Shown here one piece after another: positions 55,937 to 63,552 of a DNA stretch of 64,000 nt (the stretch's first letter is position 1; every line of letters starts with the position of its first letter). Below the pieces are notes generated by a model that saw only the letters and a program-made list of their open reading frames with translations, did not search any database and was not told the DNA's origin. The stretch covers positions 248,001 to 312,000 of the forward strand of contig NZ_MSTQ01000001.1 in NCBI RefSeq assembly GCF_001945365.1, in the 5' to 3' direction. Both the position numbers and the translations under genes were made by a program. The stretch is from Pseudomonas reinekei (GTDB taxonomy: Bacteria; Pseudomonadota; Gammaproteobacteria; Pseudomonadales; Pseudomonadaceae).

Positions 55937-56221
55937 ATGGTTACTCACTTCAAAATCAGCGGTCATCTGGCCTGCGGTCACAAAGGCAGCAACCTCACCT
56001 CCACCCGAGAACTCAATCGGGTGAAATGCAGGAGCTGCCGCAACACCGAAGCGTTCAAGGACGCACGCAAAACCGAGCGCAATGCAGCACGACGCGCCGC
56101 GCGCAAGGCCAAAGCCATTCATGTGGTTAACGACTGGCGCCAGGCCTGGACTGAACGACTGACCGCCATGACCGGCCAGCAACGACTGCCCCGCGGCTTC
56201 ACGGGGCAACCTTTCGTTTGA
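55937..56221 (+). CDS. Small basic protein with a zinc-ribbon-like CGH...CxxC motif, 94 aa
   Basis: AAGGAG lies 7 nt before the ATG. LACGHKGSN and VKCRSCRNT give one Cys-x-His and one Cys-x2-Cys pair 22 residues apart, a plausible zinc knuckle. A strongly basic, Ala/Arg-rich helix follows (KTERNAARRAARKAKAIHVV). Nucleic-acid binding is likely from composition. The family is unknown. The 203-bp gap upstream of it holds no other gene I can support. Confidence 0.68.
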   Translation: MVTHFKISGHLACGHKGSNLTSTRELNRVKCRSCRNTEAFKDARKTERNAARRAARKAKAIHVVNDWRQAWTERLTAMTGQQRLPRGFTGQPFV

Positions 56222-56405
56222 CTCATCGGTTTGGCGGCTGGATCGATTCATTTCGACTGGCCGCCAAACGCCAGCAAACTGATGGAATGAACCTCAGGAT
56301 AAGTCCGACACGCTGCATTGGCGGCATCAGGCTTCCTCGTCTAGGGTCTCCTTCGTATCGAACTGAAACGCCGACTAGGGCGGGATCCCGATCCAGGAGG
56401 AAGCG

Positions 56406-56615
56406 ATGTCATCCATTCGTAGTGCCGAACACACCTATCGCCAGTGGTCCAGCCCGATCTTGCTTGAGCTCAAGGAGCGGGAGCATCAACTGGCCCCCAC
56501 GGATCGCCAGGCGCTGCAAAACATTTTGCTGGAAAGACGCCTGATAAACAGCGGCAATCCCGCGGGTGAAGATCGTCGCAAGCCGGTTCCCATGGGGAGT
56601 GCCAAACATCCGTGA
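56406..56615 (+). CDS. Small hypothetical protein, 69 aa
   Basis: AGGAGG lies 5 nt before the ATG. The sequence is charged and helical (LLELKEREHQLAPTDRQALQ) with a disordered C-terminus (NPAGEDRRKPVPMGSAKHP). No family is recognised. The good ribosome site supports it. A hairpin follows its stop, and it faces the convergent histidine-kinase gene. Confidence 0.6.
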   Translation: MSSIRSAEHTYRQWSSPILLELKEREHQLAPTDRQALQNILLERRLINSGNPAGEDRRKPVPMGSAKHP

Positions 56616-56627
56616 GCAAAACCAAAT

Positions 56628-56661
56628 AAGGGCTTGCATGAAGAAAATCACACAAGCCCTT
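56628..56661. terminator. Hairpin between convergent genes
   Basis: The 9-bp stem AAGGGCTTG/CAAGCCCTT with a 16-nt loop ends both the 69-residue gene and, on the minus strand followed by a T-rich tail, the kinase operon at 56701. Confidence 0.7.
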
Positions 56662-56700
56662 GATAATTAAAAACTATTCAAACCAACCGGGGCGAAAATA

Positions 56701-58068
56701 TCACGTGCGTGCAATTTCCAGTGTGGCGCGCAGTCCTGAAGGACTACGATTTTCCAGTTTGACCTGCCCACCCAGGCGAGCGGCAATGGCCTGCACGATG
56801 GTCAGTCCCAATCCTGCCCCCTGGTCATTTCCACGGCTGTAGAAACGCTCGAAAAGCCGATCGCGGTCCTGCTCATTGATACCCGGCCCCTCGTCCTGGA
56901 CGGACAGTTCATAGCCGTTTTGCGTCGTGTGCAGACTCACTGTGATCAGTCCATTGAGCGGAGAGAAATTCGCCGCATTAGTGACAAGGTTGTTCAACGC
57001 AATATCGATGGCCGTAGGGTCGACCCTCACGAGGCCGATATCGTCAGTGGCGTCGAAGACCAATTCCAGATCCTTGCTCAACAACCACGGTGTCAACTGA
57101 ACCAGGCTGGCACGAACCGTGGCTGCCAGGTCAATGGGGACAGGCGGTTGCGCTCTTGCTTGAGGTTCGATACGAGCCATCGTAAGCAATTGATTCACCA
57201 GTCGACTGGTACGGTCCACACCGGCAATCAAGTGTTCGAGCGACGCACAACGTTCGCTGTCACTGCCCGCTTCCATCAGATTTTGCGCATGCACCCTGAG
57301 CACAGCGAGGGGTGTACGCATTTCGTGGGCTGCGTCCGCGATAAAGCGCCGCTCACGCCCCATGACTTCCTGAATCTGAGCGAGCATTCGGTTAAGGGCT
57401 GCCTGCATCGGCTCCAGTTCTGTGGGCAGCGGCGTTAATTGCAAAGGTTCGAGTGAGCCGGGCGGCCTCGCCCGGAGTGTCGCCGCCATGTTGACCAGCG
57501 GTTTCAATCCCCAGCCGATGGCCAGCCAGATCATGGCGGCCAGGATCAAACTCCCCAGAATATTGGGCCACAACGTATGGCGTACGATTCGATCGACCAA
57601 ATCCGACCGGACGTCATCTCGCTCGCCCACCCAGATCCGCAGGTTGTTCTGTTTATCTTCGAGCAGGAAAGCGCGCCAATGGCGGTTGTTCAGATCGCTG
57701 ACATCGCTGAAGCCCGGCGTCCGCGGCACCACATTGAAGGAGGGCGCGCTCGCCGTGTGCACCAGCACTTGATCTCTGAGATTCCAGACCTGAAAGGCGA
57801 TCTTCGTTTCATAGGGATGACCGTCGATCCTGGGCTCCGCCTCGCTCAGGGCCTGATTGAAGGCCTGATACAGATCTGCGTGTTCCTTACTGGCCAAGGG
57901 CATACGCATGACGCCTTGCAACAATCGAGCATTCTGGGCCAGTTGAGCGTCGTAGACTTCAGCAATTTCATGGTTGCTGTCGTGCAGGTTTAGCACGCTG
58001 ATGAGTGTCAAACCGGCGAGCATCAAGCCGATAATCAACGTCAGCGTGCGACGCCTGATTGAGGTCAT
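56701..58068 (-). CDS. Sensor histidine kinase (QseC-like)
   Basis: 455 residues. Two membrane spans (TLTLIIGLMLAGLTLISVL and ILGSLILAAMIWLAIGWGL) flank a periplasmic sensor of about 135 residues with WNLRDQVLVHTASAP and WRAFLLEDKQNNLRIWVGER. A HAMP-like linker follows. H248 is the phospho-acceptor (FIADAAHEMRTPLAVLR), and the ATPase domain has NNLVTNAANFSP, DEGPGI and GAGLGLTIVQ. Its start overlaps the regulator's stop by 4 bp, so the two are cotranslated. It is the last gene of the operon that begins at 62995, which suggests it senses that pathway's product. Confidence 0.93.
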   Translation of the reverse strand: MTSIRRRTLTLIIGLMLAGLTLISVLNLHDSNHEIAEVYDAQLAQNARLLQGVMRMPLASKEHADLYQAFNQALSEAEPRIDGHPYETKIAFQVWNLRDQVLVHTASAPSFNVVPRTPGFSDVSDLNNRHWRAFLLEDKQNNLRIWVGERDDVRSDLVDRIVRHTLWPNILGSLILAAMIWLAIGWGLKPLVNMAATLRARPPGSLEPLQLTPLPTELEPMQAALNRMLAQIQEVMGRERRFIADAAHEMRTPLAVLRVHAQNLMEAGSDSERCASLEHLIAGVDRTSRLVNQLLTMARIEPQARAQPPVPIDLAATVRASLVQLTPWLLSKDLELVFDATDDIGLVRVDPTAIDIALNNLVTNAANFSPLNGLITVSLHTTQNGYELSVQDEGPGINEQDRDRLFERFYSRGNDQGAGLGLTIVQAIAARLGGQVKLENRSPSGLRATLEIART

Positions 58069-58727
58069 CGACGTTCCTCCACCAGGTAGCCGATCCCTCG
58101 GATGGTGCGGATCAGGTCAGCCGAGAACTTCTTTCGCAGATGATGGATATGCACCTCAAGTGTGTTGCTTTCTGCCTCTTCGCTCCAGCCGTAGAGCAGT
58201 TGCATCAGATGATCGCGAGTCATGACGCGTCCGGGTGGCGAAAGCAATTCGTGGAGCAACTGATATTCCTTGGGGGTCAGCGCGACCGGATCGCCCTTGT
58301 AGCTGACTTGCTGGGTGCCAGGGTTCAAACTGATACCGGCGTGTTCGATCAACGATTGCGCGCGACCGGCACTGCGCCGAAGCAGTGCACGGATACGGGC
58401 TTTGAGTTCCGCCAACTCGAAAGGCTTGATCAGGTAATCATCGGCGCCGGCATCCAGCCCCGCGATGCGGTCTTCGGTGGCATCACGTGCGGTCAGTATC
58501 AGCACCGGCAGCGTGGAGCCACTATCACGCAGGCGCCTGAGCACTTCGAGCCCATCCATGCGAGGCAGTCCCAGATCGAGTACCGCCAGATCAAACGTTT
58601 CGCTGAGCAGCGAATGCAAAGCACTGCTGCCGTCCTGCAACCAGTCGACGGTGTAACCTTCGCGACTGAGGGCCTGGTGGATGCCCTCCCCCAGCGCCCC
58701 GTCATCTTCTATTAGTAATAAACGCAC
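58065..58727 (-). CDS. OmpR-family response regulator (QseB-like)
   Basis: 220 residues. Receiver motifs are LIEDDGALGE, D51 in LDLGLPRMDG, T in LTARDATEDR, and K in LIKPFELAELKARIRAL. The C-terminal winged helix has TPKEYQLLHELLSPPGRVMT and HIHHLRKKFSADLIRTIRGI. It partners with the overlapping kinase. It starts 11 nt after the TPR gene's stop, so the whole run 62995-56701 may be one transcript. Confidence 0.95.
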   Translation of the reverse strand: MRLLLIEDDGALGEGIHQALSREGYTVDWLQDGSSALHSLLSETFDLAVLDLGLPRMDGLEVLRRLRDSGSTLPVLILTARDATEDRIAGLDAGADDYLIKPFELAELKARIRALLRRSAGRAQSLIEHAGISLNPGTQQVSYKGDPVALTPKEYQLLHELLSPPGRVMTRDHLMQLLYGWSEEAESNTLEVHIHHLRKKFSADLIRTIRGIGYLVEERR

Positions 58728-58738
58728 ATGGACTCCTG

Positions 58739-59383
58739 TCAGCCAAGTTTCTTGTTCACGTCCACCAACAGCATTTCGATCTCTTTACGGCGCCCGGCGT
58801 CAGCGGTTTCTCGACCGGGGCGCGGCGCGGCCATCAGGGCTTTTTGCAGTGCCGCTTTAGCTTCACTGTATCGCTTTTGACGGTAGAGGTGATCGCCCCA
58901 GAAGTACAGGCTGTCGATGCCATTCGGATTGAGTTGCAAAGCTGTTTTGAGCAACTGTTCGGCCTTGTCCGAATCCCCGAAACCGATGGGCCAGCCGGGC
59001 ACCCGATCATAAAGCGCGCCAAGGCTGGTATAGGCCGAGCCTTGCAGCGCCTTCGGGTCCAGAGCCAAGGCCTTTTCCAGGTCGACTTTCGCGTCCTTGA
59101 CCTTGCTCAACGCCCCCAAGCCTCCCTGGGCGCCCGCCCAGCTACTGGTGACAATGCCCGACCAGATCCAGGCTTCAGCCACGGTCTGGCGTTCCTGTGT
59201 GAAGCTTGAAGCTTGGGCGGCGAGCTTTTCGAACGCTGCGGTTCGTTGACTTTCCGGCAACTCGTACTGGATGTGCGCCCAACTTTGTTGAATGCCGCTA
59301 AGGCGTTGCTGGTCAGCGGCATCCAGTGCCCAGACACTCTGGCTCAATGCGCCGAACAGCAGACAGGCGATGATTTTCTTCAT
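58739..59383 (-). CDS. Secreted TPR-repeat protein
   Basis: 214 residues. The signal peptide MKKIIACLLFGALSQSVWA precedes LDAADQQRL. TPR-like repeats (DLEKALALDPKALQGSAYTS, AEQLLKTALQLNPNGIDSLY and SEAKAALQKALMAAPRPG) point to protein-protein contacts in the periplasm. Its start overlaps the dehydrogenase stop by 4 bp (ATGA). AGGAG is 11 nt upstream. The function within the operon is unknown; it could scaffold or help the kinase sense the product. Confidence 0.85.
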   Translation of the reverse strand: MKKIIACLLFGALSQSVWALDAADQQRLSGIQQSWAHIQYELPESQRTAAFEKLAAQASSFTQERQTVAEAWIWSGIVTSSWAGAQGGLGALSKVKDAKVDLEKALALDPKALQGSAYTSLGALYDRVPGWPIGFGDSDKAEQLLKTALQLNPNGIDSLYFWGDHLYRQKRYSEAKAALQKALMAAPRPGRETADAGRRKEIEMLLVDVNKKLG

Positions 59384-60189
59384 GGTTTGAGATGCTCCTG
59401 ATCGGGTTTCTGACTCAAGCGACGTATCAACGGCAATTGCTTACGCAGGCCACGGTCCACCAAATGCGGTAGCAGGCTGTTAAGGCGGACAAAAAAACGT
59501 TCCGGCCACCCCAGGTACAAATCGCGTCGGTCACCGGCTATCGCGTGTATCACCGCGGCCGCCACGGTCTGCGGATCGTCGACATTGGTCTTGAGCGCAT
59601 CGTTTAGCGCTTGGGCTGCCGGGCTGTTCATGCTGGTGCGGGTGGCGCGCGGGGCCATGTAGAGCACGCTGACCCGGGTGTCCGCCAGCTCTCGACGCAG
59701 CGCTTCGGAGAACCCGCGCAAGGCAAATTTTGTCGCGCAGTAAGTGGCGTAGCCAGGGTAGCCAATGGAGCCGTAGGTTGAACCGACGTTCACCACCATC
59801 GCTGAGTCGGCCTGTTTAAGCAGCGGTAACAGCAACCTTGTCAGGCAGATCGGCGCACTGATGTTTACCGCCAGCATCGCGTTGATCTCACTGTCTTCGA
59901 GCTGTTCCAGCATGGCAAAGTGATTGACCCCGGCAGCGTTGATCACCAGGTTGATGCCGCCAATGCTTTCTGCCTCTGCCAAAACATCTCGTCGGTCTGA
60001 CTGGGACGTCAGGTCTGCACCGATCCAGAACAGGTTACGAGGATAACGCTCAAGCAATGGCAACAACGGCTCCCGATGTCGAGCGACCGCCAATACCCGG
60101 GCACCACTGGCGCACAGCGCCGTGGCGATGGCCAGGCCGATACCGCCACTTGCACCCGTCAATACGACGCGAGCTTCAGAAAGGCGCAT
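59380..60189 (-). CDS. Short-chain dehydrogenase/reductase
   Basis: 269 residues from MRLSEARVVL at 60189, with GGGGAG 7 nt upstream. The NAD(P) site is TGASGGIG (11-18), NAAGVN is the NNAG-type motif, and the catalytic set is Ser in GSTYGSIGY plus the YxxxK of TYCATK. It carries a C-terminal extension (WPERFFVRLNSLLPHLVDRG) often seen in SDRs that act on acyl or lipid-like substrates. Its start lies 14 bp inside the preceding diiron-protein gene. It may reduce or oxidise the product of that enzyme. Confidence 0.92.
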   Translation of the reverse strand: MRLSEARVVLTGASGGIGLAIATALCASGARVLAVARHREPLLPLLERYPRNLFWIGADLTSQSDRRDVLAEAESIGGINLVINAAGVNHFAMLEQLEDSEINAMLAVNISAPICLTRLLLPLLKQADSAMVVNVGSTYGSIGYPGYATYCATKFALRGFSEALRRELADTRVSVLYMAPRATRTSMNSPAAQALNDALKTNVDDPQTVAAAVIHAIAGDRRDLYLGWPERFFVRLNSLLPHLVDRGLRKQLPLIRRLSQKPDQEHLKP

Positions 60190-60850
60190 GCAGGTTCTCC
60201 CCGTCACGCGGCAAGCCACGGAACATATCGGTGTAGAGCCTGTACACGACTTTGGACGCGTGAATGACGGCAGCCTGGTCGGCAGGGTCTTCCAGCTTGT
60301 TCATCAATCGGCGGTAAGTCTGCATGTGCTCAATATCCAGCGACCCGTGTGAACTGAGGTAGCTGAAGGCGCTTTCCGGCAGAGCCAGACGCTCGCGAAT
60401 ACTGTCGGCGGCATGGGTGGCCAAGGCGATGCTGGTGCCTTCGAGAACGTTGACCATGCCGAACAGTGCCACAGGGTTGTCCCTGGCGATCTGGTCGTAG
60501 AGGAAGCTGACCATCAACTCGATCGGCAAGGACGGCTGTCCGTCCGTTACGGCGCCCCTATCGCCCCCGCAAACTTCTATGTCATTGAGTATCCACTGTT
60601 CGTGACCATACTCGTCCTCGATGTATTCGCAGACCGCCTTGCGCAACCATTCCAGGCGCAATGGCAAGCGCGCGCCACAAGCCATCATCAATGGCACGGT
60701 ATGGCGCACATGGTAATAAGCTTGGGTCAGAAAGGCCCGGTAACTTACCAGGCTGACCCTGCCCTCCAGAGCATCACGAATGATCGGCAAGTTAAACAAC
60801 TCCGTGCGCTCGTGTTGCGTGGCTTCTTGCAGCGTGTCAAAAAAACTCAT
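60176..60850 (-). CDS. Heme-oxygenase-like (TenA/HDO-type) iron-containing redox protein
   Basis: 224 residues, all helical. Candidate metal ligands in HDO spacing are E80-x2-H83 (DEYGHEQW), E137 (NVLEGTS), H168, D172-x2-H175 (SHGSLDIEHM). This layout is that of diiron oxygenases of the heme-oxygenase-like superfamily (UndA, BesC, SznF) rather than thiaminase II. It probably oxidises or fragments an amine or acyl substrate with O2. It overlaps the ligase gene by 4 bp and the SDR by 14 bp, so it belongs to the same pathway. It differs from UndA in overall sequence. Confidence 0.87.
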   Translation of the reverse strand: MSFFDTLQEATQHERTELFNLPIIRDALEGRVSLVSYRAFLTQAYYHVRHTVPLMMACGARLPLRLEWLRKAVCEYIEDEYGHEQWILNDIEVCGGDRGAVTDGQPSLPIELMVSFLYDQIARDNPVALFGMVNVLEGTSIALATHAADSIRERLALPESAFSYLSSHGSLDIEHMQTYRRLMNKLEDPADQAAVIHASKVVYRLYTDMFRGLPRDGENLHAPF

Positions 60851-62328
60851 AGTGCGGATTCCTCGGAAAAGGCAGATTCGGTCAATACTTCCCGGTAGCG
60901 ATCGACGATGGCATCACGGCGAGGCCGGCCATTGGCGGTGAGCAAACCGTTGTCGGGAGTAAAAGGTTGAGTAAGCCGGGTCCATCGCCCGACCTGGGCG
61001 TACTCGGGCAGCGCTTTGTTGGCCTGGGCCACGGCGGCGGCCAGTTGCTCGTCGGTACAGTCCGGATGATGTGGCCAGAGCAGCGCATGGTTGTTAGGCA
61101 TGGCTTCGCCATAGACGAACGCCTGAGCAACAGGTCCACGCTGGGTCAATTCGGCTTCCACCCACTCGGGGTTGACGTTGCGCCCGAAACTGGTCACGAA
61201 CTGATGCTTTTTGCGGCCCTTGAGGTAGAGAAAACCCTCGGCATCGAACTCGCCGAGATCTCCACTGGGCCACCACTCGGTGCTGCGCGGAGCTTCTCCC
61301 TGATAGCCCAGCAAGGCTGAGCCCTTGATCAGTACTTCGCCGTCGTTTGCCAGTCGAAGCTGGACATGGGGCAGCGGTTTTCCAACGCTGCCCGGACGGC
61401 GCGCACCCGGGCGATTAAGGCACACCACCGAGGCGCACTCCGACAGTCCATAACCCTCATAGACCGGCAATCCCGTGCGTTGGGCACGGTGCAGCAAATC
61501 TTCAGAAACCCGTGCGCCGCCGACGGCAGCGAAACGCAGGTGCTGCGGGTTGAAAGCTTTCTGTTCGGCCGCGCTGACCAGCATCAACAGCAACTGCGGC
61601 ACCAGAATCAGGCTCTGAGGCGTCCGGCTGGCAAGGCATGCCAACAACTTAGCCACATCCACGCTGCTCGCACCCTGGATGCCCAGGGCTTTCTGTCCAG
61701 GCAGACTCAAGGTCGCACCGGCGTACAACGCGGCATAACAGCCGATGTTTTCCAGCAAGATGGCCAGCGGCAGCAGCGCCAAGTGATGCTGCGGATCGGT
61801 GGGTTTGCTCGCCAGATCCAGCTCGCGGGTTACTCGCAAAATAGTCTCGGCACTCAAGCACACCCCTTTTGGGGTGCCGGTAGTTCCCGACGTGAATGTG
61901 AGTTTGGCCGTTCCTTCAGGCATGCCGTTGGAACCACTAAAGGTGCGACACCAGAACTCGCCACTCTCTTGATACCCGGCTGCTTGTAATTCGTCGTGCA
62001 GCCACGGCTCGGCGATCACGCGTTCGGCGTGGCTTTGCTCCAGGCAATGCCGGCGTTGCGCCGGACTGAAAAAAGGCGGCAAGGTCACGCAAACGAGGCC
62101 TTCGAACAGTGCGGCCAGATCCCACAGCATGGCCTCAACGCCATTATCCAGTGCCAGTGCGATCACCTTGACCTGCTCATCGCGCAGGCGCTCCTGGCGA
62201 TAGCTGACCTCGGCATAGAGCGTGGCGTAGTCCAGTTTCAGCTGATCGCCCCACAATGCGGTGACGCTGCCATTTCGTTCAGCGTGGGTGCGCAGGGTCA
62301 GATTGAAACGCTGCATTTCAGGCGACAT
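60847..62328 (-). CDS. AMP-dependent acyl ligase (ANL superfamily)
   Basis: 493 residues from MSPEMQRFNLTL at 62328, with GAGGGGG upstream. The P-loop LTFTSGTTGTPKGVCL, the aromatic-core motif VYEGYGLSECASVVC, the hinge PSGDLGEFDAEGFLYLKGRK and the family-conserved VTSFGRNVNPEWVE are present. NGRPRRD near the end holds the catalytic lysine region, but with Arg in the usual Lys position (NGRPRR); this should be checked. It activates a carboxylic or fatty acid as an adenylate or CoA thioester. It overlaps the hemolysin-family gene by 11 bp and the diiron gene by 4 bp. Confidence 0.9.
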   Translation of the reverse strand: MSPEMQRFNLTLRTHAERNGSVTALWGDQLKLDYATLYAEVSYRQERLRDEQVKVIALALDNGVEAMLWDLAALFEGLVCVTLPPFFSPAQRRHCLEQSHAERVIAEPWLHDELQAAGYQESGEFWCRTFSGSNGMPEGTAKLTFTSGTTGTPKGVCLSAETILRVTRELDLASKPTDPQHHLALLPLAILLENIGCYAALYAGATLSLPGQKALGIQGASSVDVAKLLACLASRTPQSLILVPQLLLMLVSAAEQKAFNPQHLRFAAVGGARVSEDLLHRAQRTGLPVYEGYGLSECASVVCLNRPGARRPGSVGKPLPHVQLRLANDGEVLIKGSALLGYQGEAPRSTEWWPSGDLGEFDAEGFLYLKGRKKHQFVTSFGRNVNPEWVEAELTQRGPVAQAFVYGEAMPNNHALLWPHHPDCTDEQLAAAVAQANKALPEYAQVGRWTRLTQPFTPDNGLLTANGRPRRDAIVDRYREVLTESAFSEESAL

Positions 62329-62995
62329 GGCAAGCCCCCTCAATGGAGGTCGGCAAGCCTAAGCGACTGAATAAACCGATGTTGCGCAAATGAATGAATC
62401 CAGCGCGAATATTGCCAACATGAACCCAAGGCTTGCTTTCGTAGTAGCTGCCCCAGGCGTGGCGCTCCTCGCCGAGGCGCGCCGGGTCGGCAGCGCACAG
62501 GGTCACTGGCTTCAATCCCAAGCGATGAAAACTGTTCACCAACCCAAGACTTCCCGTAAAGGCCACCCATTCCAGTCCCCCCATGGCCAGCAGATAGGTC
62601 ATCACGATGATGCTCAACCGTGCGCTACCGGTGTCGCTGGCCGCCAGATTGCCGACTTCGACGACGGACGTGCGGGCGACGGGTTGTCCTGCAGCAGCAC
62701 TGATCAGCGGTTCAATCGGTTCATCCAGGTACCCCTCCAGAAACAGCGGGCCGTCGCTTGCCAGTCGTACGCCGACCACCGCAGACAACGTCCCGTGCAC
62801 ATCGCTCATGCCAAACAGTTCCGGCATGAAATGGCGAATGTCGGCACCGTGGGCCTTACGAAAACGTTGCTGGATAAAGGTTTCGAATGTGGACCGAAGC
62901 GTGTCCTCCTGCAAGGCTCTGACGAATTGCATTGGCGGCGCTTCGGCTTGGCCGAAATGCAACGGCAACTGAATATTCCAGTTGAAATCGGACAT
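62318..62995 (-). CDS. Thermostable-hemolysin-family protein (GNAT-like)
   Basis: 225 residues; GGGGAGG lies 9 nt before the ATG. RHFMPELFGMSDVHGTLSAV, VVGVRLASDGPLFLEGYLDE, TSVVEVGNLAASDTGSARLS and FHRLGLKPVTLCAADP fit the thermostable hemolysin (T_hemolysin) family. Its core resembles autoinducer-synthase/GNAT acyltransferases, with ELG/EVGNLA near the acyl-binding site. It is the first gene of the operon, so it may transfer an acyl group from or onto the ligase's product. Cytolysis is known for some Vibrio members but should not be assumed here. Confidence 0.85.
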   Translation of the reverse strand: MSDFNWNIQLPLHFGQAEAPPMQFVRALQEDTLRSTFETFIQQRFRKAHGADIRHFMPELFGMSDVHGTLSAVVGVRLASDGPLFLEGYLDEPIEPLISAAAGQPVARTSVVEVGNLAASDTGSARLSIIVMTYLLAMGGLEWVAFTGSLGLVNSFHRLGLKPVTLCAADPARLGEERHAWGSYYESKPWVHVGNIRAGFIHLRNIGLFSRLGLPTSIEGACHVA

Positions 62996-63101
62996 TGCAA
63001 AATACCTCCCCGTGACAATTGAGGTGAAGTATCAAAGGCAATTCTTAACGAAGTCTGAAGGTGAGAAAAATTGACGCGAGCCTGGATGGTGGAGGAAAAG
63101 A

Positions 63102-63457
63102 ACATCGAGCCGCACCGCATTCACAGACCTTCGAACAGGCCCAGTGGTGCTGGAATTGCCCGCTGCCAGTGAAGAAGGCAGCGTGTACGGGCAAGTGGTG
63201 GATGCCTGACAGTTCACCATCGCCGATGTAGGGCCGTCAGGAATAGACAAAGGCAAAGGCGGCAAAATGCTGTTTACCCCTCCTGGATACAAAGGCGCGC
63301 GCCCATCTACATCGGCCCCAAAGCACCTGCTGGACTCGAAGGTAACTGGATACCTACTGCCGGGAAGCGTCCGTTACCAGCCATGCGCTTCTATGGGGGC
63401 ACCGAGGCACTGAACAACAAGACATTCAAGTTGCCGGATTTCGAACCGGTCGATTGA
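63102..63457 (+). pseudogene. DUF1254/DUF1214 protein remnant
   Basis: One frame reads TDLRTGPVVLELPAASEEGS and VYGQVVDA, then a TGA (63207-63209) where family members have Trp, then QFTIADVGPSGIDKGKGGKM and LFTPPGYKG, matching the end of a DUF1254 domain. The sequence then jumps frame near 63300 to PIYIGPKAPAGLEGNWIPTA and RFYGGTEALNNKTFKLPDFE, the C-terminus of DUF1214, with the middle missing. So this is a deleted, frameshifted and nonsense-mutated remnant. Its 5' end is not defined. Confidence 0.8.
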
Positions 63458-63552
63458 ACGGTGCACCAGCGCGGATAGCTGAGCGCTCTTAAGCCAAACA
63501 TTTGCTAATGACCGAGGGTGCTGCGGGTTAGTGTTTTTTGATTTATGCGTGG

